Positions 26,080 to 36,026 are shown, counted from the first letter of the stretch. The stretch: DNA of 64,000 nt from Leptospiraceae bacterium (GCA_022402465.1 JAKRSH010000040.1:1-64000), one strand, 5' to 3'. Numbers and translations are program-made. The notes: generated from the letters alone by a model not told the origin.

Positions 26080-27089
26080 TAGAAGTTTTTTCTCCAGCAA
26101 AGATTAATCTCGGTCTCAAAATTCTCTATAAGAGAGAAACAGATAATTACCATGAAATAGAAAGCATCTTTGTGAAATTAGATTGGGGGGATCACTTTCT
26201 TATTTCAGATAAGAATATACGAAAAGAAGAATACGTTAATAAATCAAAACATTTTGAAGGCAATCAAAATCTAGATCATACAAAAAGCAAAGGTAATACG
26301 ATTTCTTCTACAAGCATTGAATTCCAATCTGCGGAAATAGATATAAGCGTATCCTTCAATCTACCTTCTAACAAAACTTCTATCTTACTTCCTAGCTTCC
26401 AAGAAGAAGCTTGGAGCAAAAATTTAATTCTCCGCTCCTACCAAAAAGCGAAGCAAGCCAACCCTAATATCCCTAAGATATTTATCCACCTAACAAAAAA
26501 CATTCCACCTGGAGCGGGCTTAGGTGGTGGCTCCTCTAATGCTGCTGCCATCTTACATTATTTTCATAAAAATAATTATGTCCCATATAAAAAGGCATTA
26601 CAGATAGCACCTGAATTGGGTGCGGATGTACCGTTTTTCCTTGTAGATGGCTCAGCCTGGGTTACGGGAATTGGGGAAGAATTAGAAACAATTCAAACGG
26701 CCCATGCATTTGGAGTGCTAGCTGTACCCTTAGAATCACTTTCTACACCATTGATGTATGCTAAGTTGAAATCACCTTTACAAAAACCCCGACCCTCAAA
26801 AAGATGGAAATCTCAGGAAGGTAGGGTACTTACTTCTTTAGAAAATGGCGATTGGAAGATACTACGACCACTTTTAGTCAATGACTTTGAGAAGGTTGCA
26901 TATGAACTCCATCCAAATTTACTAAAGATAAGAGATGCTTTCTATGATTTAGGATCTGAGTATTCTTCCCTAACGGGCTCTGGCTCAAGTATCTATGGTT
27001 TAATAAAGACCAAAGATCAGCAGGAATCATTACTAAATCAAATGAAAACTGAATTTCCAAATTTGGAGATAATCCCTTTTTCCTTTTGA
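26076..27089 (+). CDS. ispE: 4-diphosphocytidyl-2-C-methyl-D-erythritol kinase
   Basis: A GHMP kinase of the non-mevalonate isoprenoid pathway, phosphorylating CDP-ME. S-P-A-K-I-N-L-G-L is at the N-terminus and the ATP loop P-P-G-A-G-L-G-G-G-S-S-N-A-A at about 143-156; the C-terminus has S-L-T-G-S-G-S-S. At 337 residues it is about 50 longer than the E. coli enzyme, mainly because of a charged insert near 45-90. It overlaps the WYL gene by 4 bases and ends 4 bases before a tRNA gene. Confidence 0.95.
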   Translation: MIEVFSPAKINLGLKILYKRETDNYHEIESIFVKLDWGDHFLISDKNIRKEEYVNKSKHFEGNQNLDHTKSKGNTISSTSIEFQSAEIDISVSFNLPSNKTSILLPSFQEEAWSKNLILRSYQKAKQANPNIPKIFIHLTKNIPPGAGLGGGSSNAAAILHYFHKNNYVPYKKALQIAPELGADVPFFLVDGSAWVTGIGEELETIQTAHAFGVLAVPLESLSTPLMYAKLKSPLQKPRPSKRWKSQEGRVLTSLENGDWKILRPLLVNDFEKVAYELHPNLLKIRDAFYDLGSEYSSLTGSGSSIYGLIKTKDQQESLLNQMKTEFPNLEIIPFSF

Positions 27090-27093
27090 AAAT

Positions 27094-27166
27094 TGGCCTG
27101 TAGCCAAGCGGTAAGGCAGCGGTTTTTGGTATCGCCATTCCCTAGGTTCGAATCCTAGCAGGCCAG
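27094..27166 (+). tRNA. tRNA-Gln (UUG)
   Basis: A 73-base cloverleaf: acceptor TGGCCTG / CAGGCCA, D-arm GCC...GGC, anticodon stem GCGGT / ATCGC around TTTTGGT with anticodon TTG, T-arm CTAGG / CCTAG around TTCGAAT, discriminator G. The CCA end is not encoded; the CCA-adding enzyme is in this window. It starts only 4 bases after the ispE stop, so it must be cut from the ispE-glmU transcript or have its own internal start. Confidence 0.96.
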
Positions 27167-27199
27167 CAATTTTATTCATTTTGATTGGAACACTAATAG

Positions 27200-27958
27200 A
27201 TGAACATTCATTCGAATACAACCGCAGTAATACTTGCGGCGGGAAAGGGAACACGCATGAAAAGCGAACACCCCAAGGTAGCTACTGCTCTAGCAGGAAG
27301 GCCCTTGCTCGTTCATGTAATGGATCACCTAAAGAATGCTAATGTAAATAATCAGATCATTGTAGTCGGTTATAAGAAAGAAGAAGTAATTTCTATTTGT
27401 GAAGGTAGAAGCGATCTTACCTTTTGCGAACAGAAAGAACAATTGGGAACAGGGCATGCTGTTCTGGTCTGCAAAGATGCTTTGAAAGACTTCCAAGGAA
27501 CTGTCCTTGTTGCATGTGGAGATGCTCCCATGATATCCCCGACCTCATTTCGATCCTTAATTGAACTTCATACTAGCGGCAGTTATGCGGCTACATTGAT
27601 GTCAGCGGAGATGGACAAGCCCCAAGGTTATGGTAGGATCATACGCAGTTCCGATGATGGCTCTGTTCTAAGAATCGTTGAAGAAAAAGATGCTAGTCCA
27701 GAAGAAAAAGCTGTGAAAGAAGTCAATACAGGAACCTATTGTTTTTCTTCAGAATATCTTTGGGAAGGTCTTGCTGAAGTTGGGAATTCGAATGCACAAA
27801 ATGAATACTACCTACCCGACCTAATTAAGATATTCCGAAATAAAAATTTAAAAATTGGTGCCATGAAACTAAAAAGTTCCATAGAAAGTTATGGAATTAA
27901 CTCGCCTCAAGACTTAGAATTTCTATCCAACATACTAGCGGCGGTTCCCAAAAAATGA
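27200..27958 (+). CDS. glmU: UDP-GlcNAc pyrophosphorylase, uridyltransferase domain only
   Basis: A 252-residue nucleotidyltransferase. The N-terminal [10 protein letters not shown] loop binds UTP; G-T-G-H-A, the metal-site A-C-G-D-A-P and G-Y-G-R-I-I are typical of GlmU. The left-handed beta-helix that acetylates glucosamine-1-phosphate in the usual 450-residue GlmU is absent. The frame ends cleanly and overlaps prs by 4 bases, so it is not a frameshift. The acetyltransferase must be another protein or GlcNAc-1-P must arise differently. It follows the tRNA gene by 33 bases and is probably co-transcribed. Confidence 0.88.
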   Translation: MNIHSNTTAVILAAGKGTRMKSEHPKVATALAGRPLLVHVMDHLKNANVNNQIIVVGYKKEEVISICEGRSDLTFCEQKEQLGTGHAVLVCKDALKDFQGTVLVACGDAPMISPTSFRSLIELHTSGSYAATLMSAEMDKPQGYGRIIRSSDDGSVLRIVEEKDASPEEKAVKEVNTGTYCFSSEYLWEGLAEVGNSNAQNEYYLPDLIKIFRNKNLKIGAMKLKSSIESYGINSPQDLEFLSNILAAVPKK

Positions 27959-28899
27959 GCAATAAAGATTCCATTTTAATCTTCTCGGGATCAGCTAACA
28001 AACCACTTGCTTCTGAGATTTGTAAGGTTACAAATGTTCCAGAAGGCGCTATCAATATTAAAAAGTTTAGCGATGGTGAGGTTAGTGTTCGCATTGAAGA
28101 AAATGTTCGTGGCAGAGATGTTTTCGTTATCCAACCAACAAGTTTTCCTGCCAATGACCACTTAATGGAACTGATTTTGATTATGGATGCTCTACGTAGG
28201 GCATCTGCTCGTCGAGTAACAGCAGTTCTTCCATATTATGGTTATGGAAGACAAGATCGCAAGGTGGAACCAAGAGTTCCTATCTCAGCTCGAGTTGTTG
28301 CAGATCTTATTCAGACCATGCTACCACATAGACTTTTGACTATGGATCTTCATGCAGACCAAATCCAAGGATTCTTTTCTATTCCAGTAGATCATTTGTA
28401 TTTTGCACCTGTGCTTGCTGAATATATCAACTCAAAGAATCTACAAGACTTGGTCATTGTTTCTCCGGATTCTGGTGGAGCAGAGAGAGCAAGGTTTTTC
28501 GGTAAGAAAGTGAATGGTGGCCTAGCGATCATTGACAAGAGAAGACCGAGAGCCAATGAGTCCGAAGTTATGAATGTAATCGGTGATGTCAAAGGGAAGA
28601 ATTGTTTAATTCTAGATGATATGATTGATACAGGTGGAACCATTGGAAAGGCAGCCAAGGCTCTAAAGGAAAATGGTGCACTTTCAGTTATTTGTTGTGC
28701 TACCCATGCTGTTCTTTCTGGCGAAGCACCGGACAAATTGAATGAGGCTAACTTTGATGAGGTGGTCTTATCCAATACGATTCATATTCCCGAATCTAAA
28801 AAAATCAATAATTTAAAAGTATTATCTACAGCTTCGCTCTTTTCAAGAGCTATTCAAATCATACACAACGAAGAATCTATCAGCAGTCTTTTTATATAA
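27955..28899 (+). CDS. prs: ribose-phosphate pyrophosphokinase
   Basis: Makes PRPP from ribose-5-phosphate and ATP. The 314-residue length is standard. Y-G-R-Q-D-R (ATP region), [11 protein letters not shown] and the PRPP-binding [10 protein letters not shown] are all present. It overlaps glmU by 4 bases (ATGA) and is followed by rplY after 16 bases, an order known from Bacillus (gcaD-prs-ctc). Confidence 0.97.
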   Translation: MSNKDSILIFSGSANKPLASEICKVTNVPEGAINIKKFSDGEVSVRIEENVRGRDVFVIQPTSFPANDHLMELILIMDALRRASARRVTAVLPYYGYGRQDRKVEPRVPISARVVADLIQTMLPHRLLTMDLHADQIQGFFSIPVDHLYFAPVLAEYINSKNLQDLVIVSPDSGGAERARFFGKKVNGGLAIIDKRRPRANESEVMNVIGDVKGKNCLILDDMIDTGGTIGKAAKALKENGALSVICCATHAVLSGEAPDKLNEANFDEVVLSNTIHIPESKKINNLKVLSTASLFSRAIQIIHNEESISSLFI

Positions 28900-28915
28900 A
28901 CAACGAGGAAATAAA

Positions 28916-29551
28916 ATGGAAACTATACTAGTAAAAGCAACACTACGAACAGAGCAAGAAACAGGAAAAGGTGCAAACCATAGACTAAGAGCAAGTGGCA
29001 TGATTCCTATCAATGTAATTGGTAGTGGCAAATCAACTCTTGGTTCAGTGAATGAAAAGGATATGAATAAAATCATAGAATCTGGAATTCGCCAAGCTAC
29101 TCTGTTAAATCTTGAATTGGGTTCTAACACTGAAAAGGTTTTCGTAAAAGAAATTCAAAGATTCCCTCACACAGGTCAAATCAGACACATTGATTTTTAT
29201 AAAGTCACTCCTGGTAAGAAGATTACAACTAGAGTTGCAATCGAAACTACAGGTGTTGCAAAAGGATCCAAACTTGGTGGACAATTCGACCACATAGTTA
29301 AACAAATCAAAATTAAGTCCATTCCTGAAGACCTAAAAGATATTATCACTCTTGATGTAACAAATCTTGATGTAGGTGATATGATCAAGGTAAGCCAACT
29401 TCCTGTTCCTAAAAGCTGGGAGATCATTGTTAACGGTGATCCTATTGTTGTATCTGTTATGAAAACAAGAGCTCTTCTTGCTCAAGAAAAAGCAGATAAA
29501 GATGCAGCTGCTGGCAAAGGCAAAGATGCCGGCAAGAAGAAAGGGAAATAA
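28916..29551 (+). CDS. rplY: 50S ribosomal protein L25, Ctc form
   Basis: A 211-residue L25/Ctc protein binding 5S rRNA. The N-terminal L25 domain (about 5-95: G-K-G-A-N-H-R-L-R-A-S-G-M-I-P) is followed by the C-terminal TL5-type beta domain and a Lys/Ala/Gly-rich tail that probably contacts rRNA. A good GAGG site precedes the ATG. It lies between prs and pth as in many bacteria. Confidence 0.95.
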   Translation: METILVKATLRTEQETGKGANHRLRASGMIPINVIGSGKSTLGSVNEKDMNKIIESGIRQATLLNLELGSNTEKVFVKEIQRFPHTGQIRHIDFYKVTPGKKITTRVAIETTGVAKGSKLGGQFDHIVKQIKIKSIPEDLKDIITLDVTNLDVGDMIKVSQLPVPKSWEIIVNGDPIVVSVMKTRALLAQEKADKDAAAGKGKDAGKKKGK

Positions 29552-29583
29552 TCCAAACTGAGATCGAATAGCGGAATAACCCT

Positions 29584-30156
29584 TTGAAACTCATCGTTGG
29601 ATTAGGTAACCCTGGAGATAAATACAATAATAACCGGTCCAATATTGGATTTAAAATTTTAGATGTTCTAGCCAATAACACTGGAATAGAAATAAAAACT
29701 AAAAAAAAGAAATCCATTATTGGTCGTGGGGATTTTGAAGGCTCAGAGGTCGTACTTTTGAAGCCCCAAACATTTAGTGATCTCTCTGGAGAATCTGTTC
29801 TCTACATTGCTTCCTTTCTAAAGATCCAAGTCCAGGATATCGTTGTAATCCAAGAGGATGCGACTCTGCCTTTGGGAGCAATTGTAGTTCAGAAAGGTGG
29901 GGATTCCCAATCCCATCCAGGAATAGAATCCGTTGCAAAAGCTCTTAGATCTGTTAATTTTATTCGAATTCGTATAGGAATACAGAATAAGAAGTACAAT
30001 GCTAAAAAGCGGGAAGAATTTTTGCGTGATGATTTTGAGCCTCTTGAGAACCTAAGTCTGATTCAGATAATAAACGATGCGGAAGCTGCCATTCGCTCTA
30101 TTTCTTTAGGAGATATTGAGGAGGTTATAGAAAAATACCGCTTGGGTGCAGTCTAA
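29584..30156 (+). CDS. pth: peptidyl-tRNA hydrolase-like protein with altered active site
   Basis: A 190-residue Pth-fold protein starting with TTG (MKLIVGLGNPG). The fold motifs G-L-G-N-P-G, T-F-x-x-L-S-G and R-I-R-I-G-I are kept. Against E. coli Pth, the catalytic His20 is serine (N-R-S-N-I-G-F), Asn68 is Asp (T-F-S-D-L-S-G), the H-D-E-L-D loop reads Q-E-D-A-T, and Asn114 is proline (S-H-P-G); Asn10 and His113 remain. The position after rplY is that of a true pth. It may have changed mechanism, lost activity, or be backed by another enzyme. It is followed by ftsH after 15 bases. Confidence 0.85.
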   Translation: MKLIVGLGNPGDKYNNNRSNIGFKILDVLANNTGIEIKTKKKKSIIGRGDFEGSEVVLLKPQTFSDLSGESVLYIASFLKIQVQDIVVIQEDATLPLGAIVVQKGGDSQSHPGIESVAKALRSVNFIRIRIGIQNKKYNAKKREEFLRDDFEPLENLSLIQIINDAEAAIRSISLGDIEEVIEKYRLGAV

Positions 30157-30171
30157 TGAAGGAGTCTATCC

Positions 30172-32133
30172 ATGAACAAAAATATTAAAAATGTAATCCT
30201 TACCTTTTCTATCCTACTTCTTTTTCTCTTCCTCTTTATGAACCGAGAGAACAGTTTTTCCAAACCTACAGAAGTATCTTACTCCGATTTTTTAAATATG
30301 CTCGAACCTATTGATGGTAAGAAGCCGGTTGGTAAACTCATTCGCGATGAGGATCCCAAGAAACAACTCACGATAGAGAAAGAAACCATAGAGGGTTTTT
30401 ATATTCCTGCTGATTCTAAAGATGGTAAATCCATCCCTTTCAAAACCAACATTGCTCCCATACAAGATGAGCTTGTCCAGAAGCTCAGAAAGGATAGAAT
30501 TTCTTTCCAAGCCAAGGTCATAGAAGAAAATCGCTTTCTTAACATCCTAACAGCAATTATTCCTTGGATTCTTATTCTTGGATTGATTTGGTTTGTAATG
30601 ATGAAACAATTGCAAGCCACAGGTAATAGAGCATTTACCTTTGGAAAATCCAAAGCAAAGATGAATGTAGACTCCAAAGTTAAGGTAACCTTTGATGATG
30701 TTGCTGGATGTGATGAAGCAAAAGTTGAGCTTCATGAAATAATTGAATTTTTAAAAGACCCTAAGAAGTTCCATGCCATAGGTGCGAGAATTCCTACTGG
30801 TGTCTTACTTGTTGGACCTCCAGGTACAGGAAAGACTTTACTTGCTAGAGCAGTTTCTGGTGAGGCAGGTGTTCCCTTCTTTTCCATTTCGGGTTCTGAT
30901 TTCGTTGAAATGTTTGTTGGTGTGGGAGCTTCTCGAGTAAGAGATCTTTTTGACCAGGGTAAGAAGAATGCTCCTTGTATTATTTTCATCGATGAGATTG
31001 ATGCTGTTGGTAGGCTTCGTGGTGCAGGATTGGGTGGTGGCCATGATGAAAGAGAGCAGACACTCAACCAAATGTTAGTCGAGATGGATGGTTTTGAAAA
31101 GAACGAAGGTGTCATTGTAATGGCAGCAACTAACAGAGCGGATGTTCTTGACCCTGCTTTGCTTAGACCAGGACGTTTTGACAGACAAGTTATGGTTGGT
31201 CTTCCTGATATCAAAGGAAGAGAAGAGATCCTACGCGTTCATGCGAAGAAAGTACCTATGACTCCAGATATTTCTCTCAACCAGATAGCTAGAGGAACTC
31301 CTGGATTCACGGGAGCTGATCTTTCTAATTTGATCAATGAGGGTGCCCTTCTCGCAGCCCGACGAAATAAAAAGCGAGTCACTCAAGCTGAGCTTGAAGA
31401 AGCTAGAGATAAAGTTATGATGGGACCTGAGAGAAGATCCTTTTTCATATCGGAAAAGGAGAAAGAAGTAATTGCCTACCATGAAGGTGGACATGCAATT
31501 CTTGCTAGCCTACTACCTTACACTGAACCCGTACACAAAGTAACCATTATCCCTAGAGGTGGTGCTCTTGGGCTTACCCAATCTCTACCTGCCGAAGAAA
31601 AACATATCCATTCCAAATTGTATTGGTTGGATCAGATTGTTGTGGCTATGGGTGGCTTTATAGCTGAGGAATACCAATTTGGAACTACATCCACTGGTTC
31701 ATCAAATGATATTCAGTACGCAACCAACATAGCTCGTAAAATGGTCTGTGAATGGGGAATGTCAGAAAAGCTAGGGACTATCAATTATGCTGGTTCTCAG
31801 GACTCTGTTTTTGTGGGAAGAGACTATGGCCACAGCAACAAGGCAAACAGTGAAGAATTTGCTGGAATGATAGACCAAGAAGTAAAGAAGATTGTTCAGA
31901 CAAGTCTTGATAAAGGCAGAGATATGGTTCGCAAGAATTCAAAGAAGTTGGAAAGCATTGCAAAAGCACTTCTAGCCAAGGAATCTATAGACCATGATGA
32001 GCTAACAGCAATTGTTCACCCTGCTAGTGAGAATGATAAGAAAAAATCCGTGGTCAAAGGAAATTCTAAATCTTCTTCTAAATCCAAATCAAACACTTCT
32101 AGAAATATTTCTAAGCCAGCTCTATCTACCTAA
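30172..32133 (+). CDS. ftsH: ATP-dependent zinc metalloprotease FtsH
   Basis: A 653-residue membrane AAA+ protease. Spans are near 8-23 and 124-143, flanking a periplasmic domain; Walker A G-P-P-G-T-G-K-T is at 215-222; Walker B I-I-F-I-D-E-I-D near 270; the SRH region near 320-340; and the zinc site H-E-G-G-H at 437-441. It degrades membrane and short-lived proteins. The C-terminus ends in a Lys/Ser-rich tail. An EVE-domain gene follows 1 base after its stop. Confidence 0.97.
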   Translation: MNKNIKNVILTFSILLLFLFLFMNRENSFSKPTEVSYSDFLNMLEPIDGKKPVGKLIRDEDPKKQLTIEKETIEGFYIPADSKDGKSIPFKTNIAPIQDELVQKLRKDRISFQAKVIEENRFLNILTAIIPWILILGLIWFVMMKQLQATGNRAFTFGKSKAKMNVDSKVKVTFDDVAGCDEAKVELHEIIEFLKDPKKFHAIGARIPTGVLLVGPPGTGKTLLARAVSGEAGVPFFSISGSDFVEMFVGVGASRVRDLFDQGKKNAPCIIFIDEIDAVGRLRGAGLGGGHDEREQTLNQMLVEMDGFEKNEGVIVMAATNRADVLDPALLRPGRFDRQVMVGLPDIKGREEILRVHAKKVPMTPDISLNQIARGTPGFTGADLSNLINEGALLAARRNKKRVTQAELEEARDKVMMGPERRSFFISEKEKEVIAYHEGGHAILASLLPYTEPVHKVTIIPRGGALGLTQSLPAEEKHIHSKLYWLDQIVVAMGGFIAEEYQFGTTSTGSSNDIQYATNIARKMVCEWGMSEKLGTINYAGSQDSVFVGRDYGHSNKANSEEFAGMIDQEVKKIVQTSLDKGRDMVRKNSKKLESIAKALLAKESIDHDELTAIVHPASENDKKKSVVKGNSKSSSKSKSNTSRNISKPALST

Positions 32134-32134
32134 G

Positions 32135-32599
32135 ATGCAGTATTGGCTTTTTAAGACCGAGCCAAATGTCTTTTCTATAGACGATCTCAAGAACTCTCCC
32201 AAGGCAACTTGCTTTTGGGAGGGTGTTCGCAATTACCAGGCACGTAATTTACTAAGAGATAGCATCCAGAAAGAGGATCTTGTTTTTATATACCACAGTA
32301 GGATAGAACCGCTTGGGATTGTTGGCATAGCTAAGGTTACCAAATCGGGCTACCCTGATCCCTTTGCTTTTGATAAAAATCACAAATACTTTGATCCTAA
32401 GAGTAAGCTAGAATCTCCAACTTGGTATGGAGTCGAGGTAACTTTTGTAGAAAAATTCTCTCGCACCATTACATTGAAAGAAATGAAAGAAACAACTGGC
32501 CTAGATAAGATGATGCTTACACAAAAAGGTTCTAGACTCTCCATTCAACCGGTGAGCGAAAAGGAATTTAAGATTATTCAAAAGCTTGCAGCGAAGTAA
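32135..32599 (+). CDS. EVE-domain protein
   Basis: A 154-residue EVE (PUA-like) domain protein. M-Q-Y-W-L-F-K-T-E-P opens it, followed by W-E-G-V-R-N-Y-Q-A-R-N-L-L-R and F-I-Y-H-S, the pocket that reads modified bases. It is likely to bind modified DNA or RNA. I chose ATG 32135, directly after the ftsH stop; the longer frame from 32012 lies within ftsH. It is probably translated from the ftsH transcript. Confidence 0.9.
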   Translation: MQYWLFKTEPNVFSIDDLKNSPKATCFWEGVRNYQARNLLRDSIQKEDLVFIYHSRIEPLGIVGIAKVTKSGYPDPFAFDKNHKYFDPKSKLESPTWYGVEVTFVEKFSRTITLKEMKETTGLDKMMLTQKGSRLSIQPVSEKEFKIIQKLAAK

Positions 32600-32628
32600 T
32601 ATTCTTATATACTAATCATAAACATAAA

Positions 32629-34626
32629 ATGATCACACTCGGAATCGCATTACAACTTCCCTTGCATGAACCAATTTTAATTTTCTTTGTGGTTCTTTCT
32701 ATTATTCTTATAACACCCATAGTATTAAAATTCTTCCACATACCAGCATTAACAGGAATGATTTTGGCAGGTGTTGCAATAGGGCCGCATGGATTTCATG
32801 TTCTCAATAGAGATACGAGTATTGTACTTTTTGGAACTGTAGGTCTACTATATATAATGTTCACTGCAGGTTTAGAAATTGATCTTAGTGACTTTAAGAA
32901 AAACCGAAATAAAAGTATGGTTTTCGGTGCTCTAACTTTTTTCATACCTATGCTACTTGGAACTCCGAGTGTTCACTATTTGCTTGGATACAATTGGACT
33001 TCATCTATTTTACTTGCTTCGATTTTCGCATCTCACACACTAATTTCATATCCTATACTCAGTCGAATGGGAATTTCAAAGCTTGAGACTGTCAATGTTA
33101 CAGTTGGTGGAACATTAATTACCGATACTGCATCTCTCATTGTTCTAGCCGCAGTAGTTGGCTCAGCAGAAGGCAATGTTGATATTTACTTCTGGTTTAA
33201 GTTAATAATTTCCATAGCTATCTTTGCAATCGTAGTTTTAGCAGGATTTCCTATCTTGGGAAGGTGGTTCTTTCGTGCGGTTCAAGACTCAGTATCACAG
33301 TATATATTTGTTCTAGCCATGGTCTTCTTAGGTGCCATATTAGCAGAGTTAGCTGGATTAGAACCCATTATTGGTGCTTTCTTTAGTGGACTTGCACTCA
33401 ATCGCTTAATACCGCACACATCTGCTTTGATGAATAGAACTGAATTTGTAGGGAATGCGATCTTCATTCCCTTTTTTCTTATAAGTGTTGGCATGCTTGT
33501 AAATCTAAGCAGTCTTTTCGAAGGCAAGACCGCTATTATAACTTCATCCGTTATGATAGTTATAGGATTAATTGCAAAATGGTTAGCTGCTTATCTTTCT
33601 CAGATAATCCTAAAATACAATAAGGTGGAACGAAATCTGATTTTTGGACTCTCAAGTTCTCGTGCTGCAGCAACTTTGGCAGCAGCCTTAATTGGATATA
33701 AAATCGGCTTTTTTGGTGAGGATGTATTGAATGGTACAGTTATAATGATTCTTGTCACTTGTTTGGTGAGTTCATTTATAGTTGAGAAAAATGCAAAAAT
33801 CCTAGCAACTCAAAAGGAGGATAATTCTGATCAAACTGACCAAATAATTGAAAGAATTTTAGTACCTATCTCGAATCCAAAAACGGTTGAGAGTCTTATC
33901 AATCTTGCGGTACTAATAAAAAATCCCGAATCACAACATCCCATTTATGCTTTAGCTGTTGTTAGAGACAATAATGAAGCAAAGGATAGAATTCTATCTT
34001 CGACTAAGATGCTTGAAAAGGCTATTCAACATGCATCTGCTTCGGATACTCTTACTCAAATTATAACAAGAGTAGATCTCAATATTTCCAATGGTATTAT
34101 AAGAGCATCCAAAGATATCATCGCAAGTGATATTTTGATAGGTTGGAATCCAAAGCTAACGGCAAAGGATAGAATTTTTGGAACCTTACTTACAAATCTT
34201 TTAGAAAATTCTGAAACAATGATTTGGGTTGGCAAATGGGATCTTCCTATGAACTCTGCAAGGAAAATAACTGTCATTGTTCCTGAATATGCACAGTATG
34301 AACATAATTTTGATTTATGGGTAGGTAAAATAAAATACCTTGCAAAGAATTTAGGTGGTAAATTAAATATTTACTCTTCTGAGAAAACATTGAAAAAAAT
34401 CGAAGATACCTTAGTAGAGATTAAACAATCTCGAGATGTTGCCTATTTTCAATTTAAAGATTGGAAAGATATACTAAATATACGCAATTCATTAAGTAAG
34501 GATGATCTTCTCATTGCAGTGCTATCCCGAAAAGGAAGCATCTCTTATGATGAAACCATGGAAACTATACCAAGATTTCTTTCTCAGAATCTCAAAGATT
34601 CAAATTTTATATTACTTTATCCTTAA
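32629..34626 (+). CDS. CPA2-family cation/proton antiporter with cytoplasmic domain
   Basis: A 665-residue protein whose first 390 residues hold about 12 hydrophobic spans of the Kef/Na+-H+ exchanger type (G-M-I-L-A-G-V-A-I-G-P, T-D-T-A-S-L-I near 163, G-A-F-F-S-G-L-A-L-N-R). The soluble part from about 400 looks like a tandem USP-type nucleotide-binding fold (I-L-V-P-I-S-N-P). It probably exchanges Na+ or K+ for protons. It follows the EVE gene by 29 bases. Its last 20 bases overlap the end of the rlmK-like gene on the other strand. Confidence 0.85.
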   Translation: MITLGIALQLPLHEPILIFFVVLSIILITPIVLKFFHIPALTGMILAGVAIGPHGFHVLNRDTSIVLFGTVGLLYIMFTAGLEIDLSDFKKNRNKSMVFGALTFFIPMLLGTPSVHYLLGYNWTSSILLASIFASHTLISYPILSRMGISKLETVNVTVGGTLITDTASLIVLAAVVGSAEGNVDIYFWFKLIISIAIFAIVVLAGFPILGRWFFRAVQDSVSQYIFVLAMVFLGAILAELAGLEPIIGAFFSGLALNRLIPHTSALMNRTEFVGNAIFIPFFLISVGMLVNLSSLFEGKTAIITSSVMIVIGLIAKWLAAYLSQIILKYNKVERNLIFGLSSSRAAATLAAALIGYKIGFFGEDVLNGTVIMILVTCLVSSFIVEKNAKILATQKEDNSDQTDQIIERILVPISNPKTVESLINLAVLIKNPESQHPIYALAVVRDNNEAKDRILSSTKMLEKAIQHASASDTLTQIITRVDLNISNGIIRASKDIIASDILIGWNPKLTAKDRIFGTLLTNLLENSETMIWVGKWDLPMNSARKITVIVPEYAQYEHNFDLWVGKIKYLAKNLGGKLNIYSSEKTLKKIEDTLVEIKQSRDVAYFQFKDWKDILNIRNSLSKDDLLIAVLSRKGSISYDETMETIPRFLSQNLKDSNFILLYP

Positions 34627-35638
34627 TTTCTATCTGCCAGGATTTATGAATTTTCTTATCACGGAAATCATTTGGAACTGTCTGTTCCGAAAATTCTTGG
34701 CAAGAAAATTGCTCCATTAGTGCATCAGATAGTTTGAATTTTCTAAAATTTGTTGAGAAGAAAAGTATCCCGTCTGGATTAAGAAATTCCATCATTAAAT
34801 TATTGATAAGTTTTGGATGATCCAATTGGAGATCAAAAACTTTTTCCTTTTTCTTTGTATTTGAAAATGTGGGCGGATCCAAAATAATCAAATCATATCG
34901 CCTTCTATCTTTCTTTAATCTATATGCATCCATCCAATCAAAGATATCAGAACATACTAACTCATTTTTATCTAAGGAAAGTTGATTGAGTTTTAGATTT
35001 TCTAAAATCCAATCGATATAAACAGGGGAACTATCAACACTTGTAGTAAAGCTTGCACCTGCTATGCTTGAATGAATCGTAAAGGCACCTGTATAACTAA
35101 AAAGATTAAGTATAGTTTTCCCTTGGGCAAGTAGGGCAACTTTCTCCCTAAGTGGACGATGGTCTAAGAACAAGCCTACATCTAAGTAATCAGTCAAGTT
35201 GATTTTAAATTTGGCAAGACCTTCCTTTACAATTTTAGTTTGGTAAGTTTTAGAAAGTTTATTGTATTGTGATAATCCTTTCTTCTTTTCTCGTAATTTC
35301 GTAAATAAATTATTAGGTTTAATTTGAAGAACTTCAATTATAATTTCTTCAATTGCTTGTATACGCTCATCCATGACTCTATCTGCTTCAAGAGAATTAA
35401 TTGAGTCATTAGGCATATCATAAGGACCACGAAAATATTGAAGGACATAATCACCTTCATAATCATCAATCGCAACTGGAACTTGAGGAACATCCTTATC
35501 ATAGATTCGATAACAAGAAATATTATTTTTCTTAGCCCACTTAGATAATTCTTTCTTATTTTTCTTAAGGCGATTGCGGAACATTTCTAGACCGCCTTCA
35601 CCCAGAGATTTATTGTCTGAAGAAGAATGATTCTTCAA
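34607..35638 (-). CDS. RlmK-like 23S rRNA methyltransferase (not fused to RlmL)
   Basis: A 343-residue class I methyltransferase that matches the C-terminal half of E. coli RlmKL, which makes m7G2069 in 23S rRNA. E-M-F-R-N-R-L-K-K-N, C-Y-R-I-Y-D-K-D-V-P, N-L-T-D-Y-L-D-V-G-L-F-L-D-H-R-P, the SAM loop L-N-L-F-S-Y-T-G-A-F and the catalytic D-P-P-T-F-S are all visible. The RlmL half (m2G2445) is not present here. The frame begins with TTG at 35638; an ATG at 35584 is an alternative. The gene overlaps the antiporter gene at the 3' end by 20 bases. Confidence 0.85.
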   Translation of the reverse strand: MKNHSSSDNKSLGEGGLEMFRNRLKKNKKELSKWAKKNNISCYRIYDKDVPQVPVAIDDYEGDYVLQYFRGPYDMPNDSINSLEADRVMDERIQAIEEIIIEVLQIKPNNLFTKLREKKKGLSQYNKLSKTYQTKIVKEGLAKFKINLTDYLDVGLFLDHRPLREKVALLAQGKTILNLFSYTGAFTIHSSIAGASFTTSVDSSPVYIDWILENLKLNQLSLDKNELVCSDIFDWMDAYRLKKDRRRYDLIILDPPTFSNTKKKEKVFDLQLDHPKLINNLMMEFLNPDGILFFSTNFRKFKLSDALMEQFSCQEFSEQTVPNDFRDKKIHKSWQIEIKDKVI

Positions 35639-35670
35639 GTTAGAATGTTGTATGTCTTGGACAAGATCAC

Positions 35671-35970
35671 CTATTTACGACCAATAAAGTAAATAAAGAT
35701 GGCAGCAATTAACAATCCAAACGTTTCTCGAAATTCTTCTGAATCGAAAGCAAACTCATTGATTTGAAAAAACCAAATAAAAGACATTCCTAAATAAAAG
35801 GCAGAAAATCCAATCTGAAAATCTCGTGGTATCTCTTTATTAAAACGATACATAGCAAGAGTAGCAACAAATATATAGATCCCAAACCAAAGTATAGGAT
35901 CTGGATCATTTAACTGTAAGTATGCGAATAAAGTAAAAAGTATTGTTGCTATGAATAGAAATATTTTCAT
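35671..35970 (-). CDS. TMEM220-family membrane protein
   Basis: A 99-residue protein with four hydrophobic spans. L-Q-L-N-D-P-D-P-I-L-W-F-G-I-Y is the hallmark of the TMEM220 family, whose function is unknown. It is upstream of the methyltransferase gene on the same strand (32-base gap) and divergent from rnhA-like. Confidence 0.85.
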   Translation of the reverse strand: MKIFLFIATILFTLFAYLQLNDPDPILWFGIYIFVATLAMYRFNKEIPRDFQIGFSAFYLGMSFIWFFQINEFAFDSEEFRETFGLLIAAIFIYFIGRK

Positions 35971-36026
35971 GTACTTATAAATTTTAAAAATTGACCACTC
36001 TTGTCAATGCAAAATGATGTAAGCCT

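Noticed and set aside
27200-27958. Frameshifted or truncated full-length glmU
   Set aside because: The stop overlaps the prs start in an ATGA junction and no acetyltransferase sequence follows in any frame.
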